Shown here piece after piece: positions 56,601 to 64,000 of a stretch of 64,000 bases of DNA. The stretch spans positions 2,418,001 to 2,482,000 of the forward strand of contig NC_089443.1 of NCBI RefSeq assembly GCF_026210795.1. The letters are read 5' to 3'. Made by a program: the position numbers and the translations under genes. This DNA is from Rhizophagus irregularis (lineage: Eukaryota; Glomeromycota; Glomeromycetes; Glomerales; Glomeraceae). How positions within the stretch are numbered: the stretch's first letter is position 1; every line of letters starts with the position of its first letter. The notes under the pieces were generated by a model. It had not been told where the DNA came from and ran no database searches. It was given only the letters and a program-made list of their open reading frames with translations.

Positions 56601-58153
56601 GGAGTACTTTGTTGAGAATGATCGGGCGTATGATCACGAGGACTAGAAATACTAGATCGAGGGACCTTTTTATTAAAAAAAAAAACAAAACAAAAGTTTA
56701 AAGCTAAGTCATATATAATGAAAAAATATGAAACAAAATAATAACTATTATTATTACAAAATTTAATATCATACCTCCATATCATCATGATCCGCTAACA
56801 AATAATCGTCATCATGAATTGCTTGTTGTTGTTTCTTTTTACCTTCCATAGCACCAACAAGCATCATTCCTAATAATTGTTCACCTCCAAGTGATCTGGA
56901 AGGATTTGTAGTTCCCATACCTTGATTTGAATCAGATAAATCATTATACATTTGGTTGTTTCTGCTTTGACGCATCATCACAATATCATTAGGTAGGTCC
57001 AAAATTCCCAAACTAATTGCACGGGGTCTAGAATGAGTTTGATGAAATTGCTGAACTGCAGCGGAACCCGGAGGGAATAAATTATTTGTAGTAATTGTAG
57101 AAGTTACGGGTGGTTCATCGTATTTAGCAGTAGCAGAGACAGAATATGAACGTATTCTGTTCGCATCTCTACGAAGAGCAGGTATATTTGGAATACTACC
57201 GCTGGATGAAGTGTAAGAAGGAGCTGAATTTTTCATTTCAACCTTTATTTGTGGAAGATTACCAGCACTTGTAGGAATTTTAGACATTCCTGAACCTCCA
57301 CCATGTTCGTGATCATCTAAACCTAAATAATCTAAAGTTTTACTAACTGTGTTATTTTCATCACCACGAAGCAAATCACCTGTGGTTGGAGTTTGCATAG
57401 GTGGAGTTGGAGGACCATTTGATTCACTTCGATGATCTGACCATCCAGAAGTAAAAATAGATGGTCCAAACGCAGCAGAAAGAGATGATGATGGTAATTG
57501 TGTAAGTGATCCTGAACGAAGACGAGAATTGGGTTTAGGAGGAGTAAGTAAATTCGTAGTAGATGATGAACTCATTGACAAAGATGATGTGGGGCTATGT
57601 CCATGAAGAATAGGAGGACGTGATAAAGAAGAGGGTAAAGTATCCGCACGTGTTCGACGAAAAGAAGAAGGGTATGAAGAGATATGTTCTTGTCCACCAC
57701 CATTTGAGGTAGAGACTTTAGTACCAACTGATTTTAAATTCAAAAATTCAATTGATGTATTAGCAGCAGAATCCGAAAGAAGCGTTCCATTATTAAAAGC
57801 ACCGTTTGTAGAGAACGACGGGGGAGGAAGGGCGCTAGGACGATAAGGTGACGTGATACCCTCTTCAGCTTGAATTTCTCTGGCTCTGTAATAATAAAAG
57901 TTTAGAAAGTTAATAAACTTTGACTAACAATTAAAAACGTGTAACCGAAATATGCTTGTGACACGAGAACTTTTTTTTTTCTTTAAAAAACGCGAGTCTA
58001 TACTTTTTTTTTTGGTGATAAAAAACTTTGAAACAACCCATAAGCTTACCTTTTAGAAGAAAAGTATCTAGCTTCGTGTTGTTGGGGCGAACCACCAGAA
58101 TTGTTCCCAGTAGAATACGAATCTTTATTCAATTCTGATTGTTGCGTGGTCAT
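53662..58153 (-). CDS. JSN1/PUF1-like RNA-binding protein: two RRMs plus Pumilio repeats
   Basis: Seven exons (58153-58050, 57885-56775, 56665-55810, 55724-55539, 55469-55303, 55224-55003, 54918-53662) give about 1,300 residues. A Ser/Pro-rich N-terminal region includes RPRAISLGILDLP, reminiscent of Jsn1. RRM1 (TRSLWIGNIDPTLSTQDLM, about residue 433) and RRM2 (TRALWVGNIPTSTTPQAL, about 525) follow. The Pumilio repeats (DYIGNTVIQKLFERCS, LLLDQFGNYVVQCCLRL, VHGVGVVQKVLASPYV) run to about residue 1010. The C-terminus is Ala/Pro-rich, then Gln-rich. Yeast Jsn1/Puf1 binds mRNAs for membrane and mitochondrial proteins; a similar post-transcriptional role is inferred. Confidence 0.88.
53780..53880. 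repeat. CAG/CAA-type repeat coding poly-Gln
   Basis: Read on the minus strand, mixed CAA/CAG codons give Gln runs (QQQQQLLQQQ, QQSQQQQQQS, QQQQQS) near the C-terminus of the Pumilio protein. Mixed codons suggest an old repeat kept for its amino acids. Confidence 0.85.
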
Positions 58154-59861
58154 TTTTAAAGCTCTTTTTTATATATTTGTAAATTAGTTGCGCATCAGAT
58201 TTTGCCCAGCAAAAACGTGATGGGAATTAATAAACCCAAGGAGTTGTTTTTTAAGGCAATAGAATAAACCTGATTAAACAAACGAACCGCGGGTCGTAAA
58301 GTCTTAAATATTATACTAGAGGTTTTTTTGTGTAACGGGTGAATTAGTCTTGAAAGATTCAACACCCAACTGAAATTAGTACAAATTAGTAAACAGAAGT
58401 AAGCAAATAACTTTATATAAGGGAATTTATTATTAAGGGTACACTGAGAGCGATAAATATTATTAATATTAAATAAAGATTATATTAGAGATTAAAGGAG
58501 TAGAGAAGCTAAAAACAACCCTCCACCATAAACTTAAAAAAAAAAATTAAAAAAAAAGAACAAAAAAAAGAAGAAACGGTGTAGAAAAAAAAGCCCCAGC
58601 GAAAAAAACAAAATAACTGTACACAAACCCTGAAACCAAGCATAAAAAGTGTGCTCTCACTATGCTTACCTAAAACAGTGTAAAGTCCCGAACAGGATAT
58701 GTTTGATAAGGTCGTCACAATAATAGCATTCAAACAACAAGATCAACCAATGAAAGGATGGCGTAATTTAACTCATAAAGATAAAAGGAATTATTTTTTC
58801 CATTATTTCCTTAGCCTTTCGTACAGTTTATAATCTATTTTTTTTTTTGCCTTGAATTCCTTTCTTAGTACTTTCTTAACGGTTAAAATTAAAAGCTTAT
58901 TTCCGATTCGTACAATTATACATTTGATTATTCGGATCTTCTCGCTTCTCATCATTATTTATATTTTTCAATATTACATTCTTTATTAGCTATGATCTTA
59001 CACATTACATTAACAAATCTAATGGATTTTTAATGATTATAAAAATGTACTAATTACAACTCCATCTATCTATGGATTTATTCATTAGGAGCTTTTATTT
59101 GTTGAGTTTTAAATTTCAAAAACCGGTTAATCGTTACATCAATTTTTTTTTTTTTTTTTGGAGACTACAATGAATCTATATTGAGATATATAGATCCAAA
59201 AAATATTCTCAAAATGACTTCGTCACATTCTCATGTCAGAAGAAAAAAAATTTTGACGATCTGTCTTGAGCCTTATCACAATTATAGTTTGTGAATCTTT
59301 TCAAAAGAAAACTTTGTACAATTTACCTTAACTGTAAAGTTGACGGTTATACAGCATAACTTTAATGCAAGAATAAGAATATAAAATGAGAAGAGCAGAT
59401 CTATATTTTTTTTTTAATAAGCCACATTAAAAATTAAAGAATCACATTATTTGTTTGCTATAAATAGTGTTTTTTAATTATTTGTTGTAAGAAAGATTAT
59501 TTGCCGCATTTTTATATTATGTTATTAAAAATATTTAATATCAGATATTGGATTCTGATCTCAAATAATAAAATTTTTTAATTACTAAACAAATAATCAT
59601 TATTTTAAAACTTAAATTTATTTAAAGGTTTTTTTATATTCGACTTATAAGGTTTTGTATGAAAAAAAGTCTCATTTATAAGACTTTGTACTAACACTAT
59701 GACATTATGGCAAATTGGCAATAACTTTTTTTTTTTAATTAATCACGTGATAAGACGCGTACTTTGTCAATATATAATATAAAAGTTCGTACCTGGGACT
59801 ATCGTGTAGACCCCCAGCTTTTACATAGGGTATTTTGTTCATATCAAAAATTCGATACGGA
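58154..59861. other. Long divergent upstream region
   Basis: 1.7 kb between the starts of the Pumilio and SPC24 genes, far longer than other divergent gaps in this block. No coding frame is supported. Long leaders or leader introns of the Pumilio gene are the simplest content. Confidence 0.45.
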
Positions 59862-60745
59862 ATGGAACAGCAGTCTGACATTATTAAAGAAATTATCGCG
59901 TTGAAGGATAAATTCAATTCAGACGAACAGATAGAAGCCTTCAAAGAAGTTGCTGAAAATGTTCGTAAGTTTGAAGAAATAACGACCCAGAAAAGTGAAG
60001 AGCTCAGGAAAGAACTAAGAAGTAAGTTTTTAAGTTTATATACTTTATTTTATATATATATATGCATATACACATTATTTTTTTTCCCTTAAGTGTTGAA
60101 CAGAAAATTAACAACAATCAAAGCCGGCGCGAAAAAATCAACCGATCAAAATGATCCTAATTTTAATGATCTTATAGCCAAACATGAGCGTGAAAAATTT
60201 GAATTAGATGAATTAAACGCTCAATTAGAAATGGAAGAAAAATATCCTTTTGTTTACGAAATTCATCATTTATAATTTTTTATGATATAATTCTTAATTT
60301 CTTTTTCTTTTTACGGAACTCGAAGAGGAATCTTATTCATTATGTAAAGAACTAGAAGAATTAGAGAATATGAGCGTTGAAGACGAGACACTACCAAAAG
60401 ATGATAATATTTCGTGAGTAATAATATTGTTGGAAATTTCAATTTCTATTACATATAATAATTTGTTTTTTAAAAAAAATTAATAAGGCTTCAACTTCAC
60501 TTATACCGTAAGTTGGGTATTCAATTCATTGAGGACGAGAATACTCACGAATTAAAAGCAAGAATAGGTAAAAAATTTCTTTTTTCATCTTTAATTAAAA
60601 TTAAATGCAATTCATTAAATTTAAATATAAAACTTTATTAGAATCCCCTGATGGTAATGACATTCATACTGTGGTGATCGATGATAGACATTCACAATAT
60701 TTTATGACTAATCATTTATGGGAATTAACTACTGGTTCTTCTTAA
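59862..60745 (+). CDS. SPC24: Kinetochore protein Spc24-like
   Basis: Subunit of the Ndc80 complex that joins microtubules to the kinetochore. Five exons (59862-60021, 60094-60251, 60328-60413, 60488-60567, 60642-60745) give about 195 residues, the usual Spc24 size. The N-terminal two-thirds is a charged coiled coil (KDKFNSDEQIEAFKEVAENVRKFEEI). The C-terminal globular part matches Spc24: LHLYRKLGIQFIEDEN, then HTVVIDDRHSQYFMTNHLWEL. The exon 2/3 boundary is the least certain. The gene ends 87 bp from the convergent PGI1 stop. Confidence 0.82.
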
Positions 60746-60832
60746 TTCTCACTTCCTAAACATTTGTATTAATTTAAACTAATATACAAAAAATAAATAT
60801 TTAGTAAGGTTATGGTTTGTAATGATATAACT

Positions 60833-63522
<2,690 letters not shown>

Positions 63523-63524
63523 TA

Positions 63525-64000
63525 CACTACCTACTCAAAAATTTAGAATCACCCTAAAAATTGAATAAATTAAAGTTTATAAATGCCAAATACAATAATT
63601 TTAATTTTATTTTATAATTTAAAATATAGAAAAAACCTTTAAATTTTATTTTTCACTTAATTTAATAATACTAATCTTATTTATTTTTTGCAAACTATTT
63701 TAATTTATATCTAAAATAAGTTATTAATAAAATTTTACTTTTAAATCATTCTTAACAAGAGCAATTACAATAAAATCATTATTAGATTTTAGTTTTACTA
63801 ATTAAAAGGATTAAAATAAACCAAATTTTATGCAAATTCAATCAGTAGTTAATGAAAAATTAATTGTTGAATATTGATATTTTACATATAAAAAATGATT
63901 TACATTTAATTTCTATATATAATATAGTAACATTTAACAATCAATTTTTTATTAACTACTGATTGGATTTGCATAAAATTTAGTTTGTCTTAATTCTTTA
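63525..64000. mobile_element. Fold-back Tc1/mariner-like MITE, cut by the window edge
   Basis: The left end, CACTACCTACTCAAAAATTT followed by AGAATCACCC, is preceded by TA and resembles Tc1-type ends. An inverted repeat joins about 63803-63881 to 63918-64000; AAATTTTATGCAAATTCAAT and its mirror are nearly identical. It is still matching at the window edge, with its centre near 63901. If the symmetry is complete, the element is about 750 bp and ends near 64276. Confidence 0.65.

Noticed and set aside
58433-58490. TTAAGGGTACACTGAGAGCG, similar to the TTAA end of the transposase-RecQ element
   Set aside because: Similarity beyond the first nine bases is weak and no partner end was found nearby.

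Overview
This is an AT-rich, intron-rich eukaryotic window that reads as fungal nuclear DNA. The gene set (INO1, DPL1, SAM37, JSN1/PUF1-like, SPC24, GVP36-type BAR protein, cytochrome c peroxidase, COX4) is fungal. A METTL3-type methyltransferase, short GT-AG introns and a dense load of nested DNA transposons together resemble an arbuscular mycorrhizal fungus (Glomeromycotina, Rhizophagus-like). The species call is inference; the sequence itself shows fungal-type genes, the standard code and repeat-dense low-GC DNA.

Layout. Bases 1 to about 20,000 are almost entirely transposons nested in one another. In order they are: the end of a small hAT-like element (1-107); a pogo-like non-autonomous element (108-1713) holding a tRNA-derived insertion (351-1033); a GACCTG-rich element (1750-2839) holding a TA-flanked MITE; a 7.45 kb TTAA-flanked element (3017-10469) whose single gene joins a DDE transposase of Kolobok/Mutator type to a RecQ helicase, itself carrying two later insertions; a Tigger/pogo element (about 11383-15006) with three further elements inside it, nested three deep; and a MULE remnant (about 15738-19990, minus strand) split by a 3.15 kb DDE element (16043-19193), which is itself cut by a 244-bp MITE. 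Where the host sequence can be followed, removing the young insertions with one copy of the duplicated target restores the reading frame. That fixes the order of insertion. I saw no LTR, capsid or envelope element.

From about 21.2 kb to 62.8 kb the window is a gene-dense block of 20 single-copy-type genes, interrupted only by a hAT remnant (36.1-38.2 kb) and a duplicated, broken piece of the endonuclease V gene (38.26-38.64 kb). In order: beta-carbonic anhydrase (-), cytochrome c peroxidase (+), a small two-helix membrane protein (-), sphingosine-1-phosphate lyase (-), a GVP36-type BAR protein (+), a claudin-like tetraspan protein (+), stomatin (-), inositol-3-phosphate synthase (-), COX4/Vb (+), SAM37/metaxin (-), DUS1 (+), endonuclease V (-), METTL3/IME4 (+), glucuronokinase (-), mitochondrial aspartyl-tRNA synthetase (+), an F-box protein (+), a two-RRM Pumilio protein (-), SPC24 (+) and glucose-6-phosphate isomerase (-). 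The final 480 bases hold the left part of a fold-back Tc1/mariner-like element that runs off the window.

The genes are not an operon-like pathway cluster. A loose theme is mitochondria and lipids or inositol: PGI supplies the glucose-6-phosphate that INO1 uses, glucuronokinase acts on glucuronate that can come from inositol, DPL1 is sphingolipid catabolism, and COX4, SAM37 and DARS2 are mitochondrial. Exon boundaries given here were read by eye from splice signals and frame continuity. The main candidate novelty is the transposase-RecQ element; next are the intronless glucuronokinase, the endonuclease V duplicate beside a hAT, and the unclassified zinc-finger DDE transposase with GGGGATGGCC ends.
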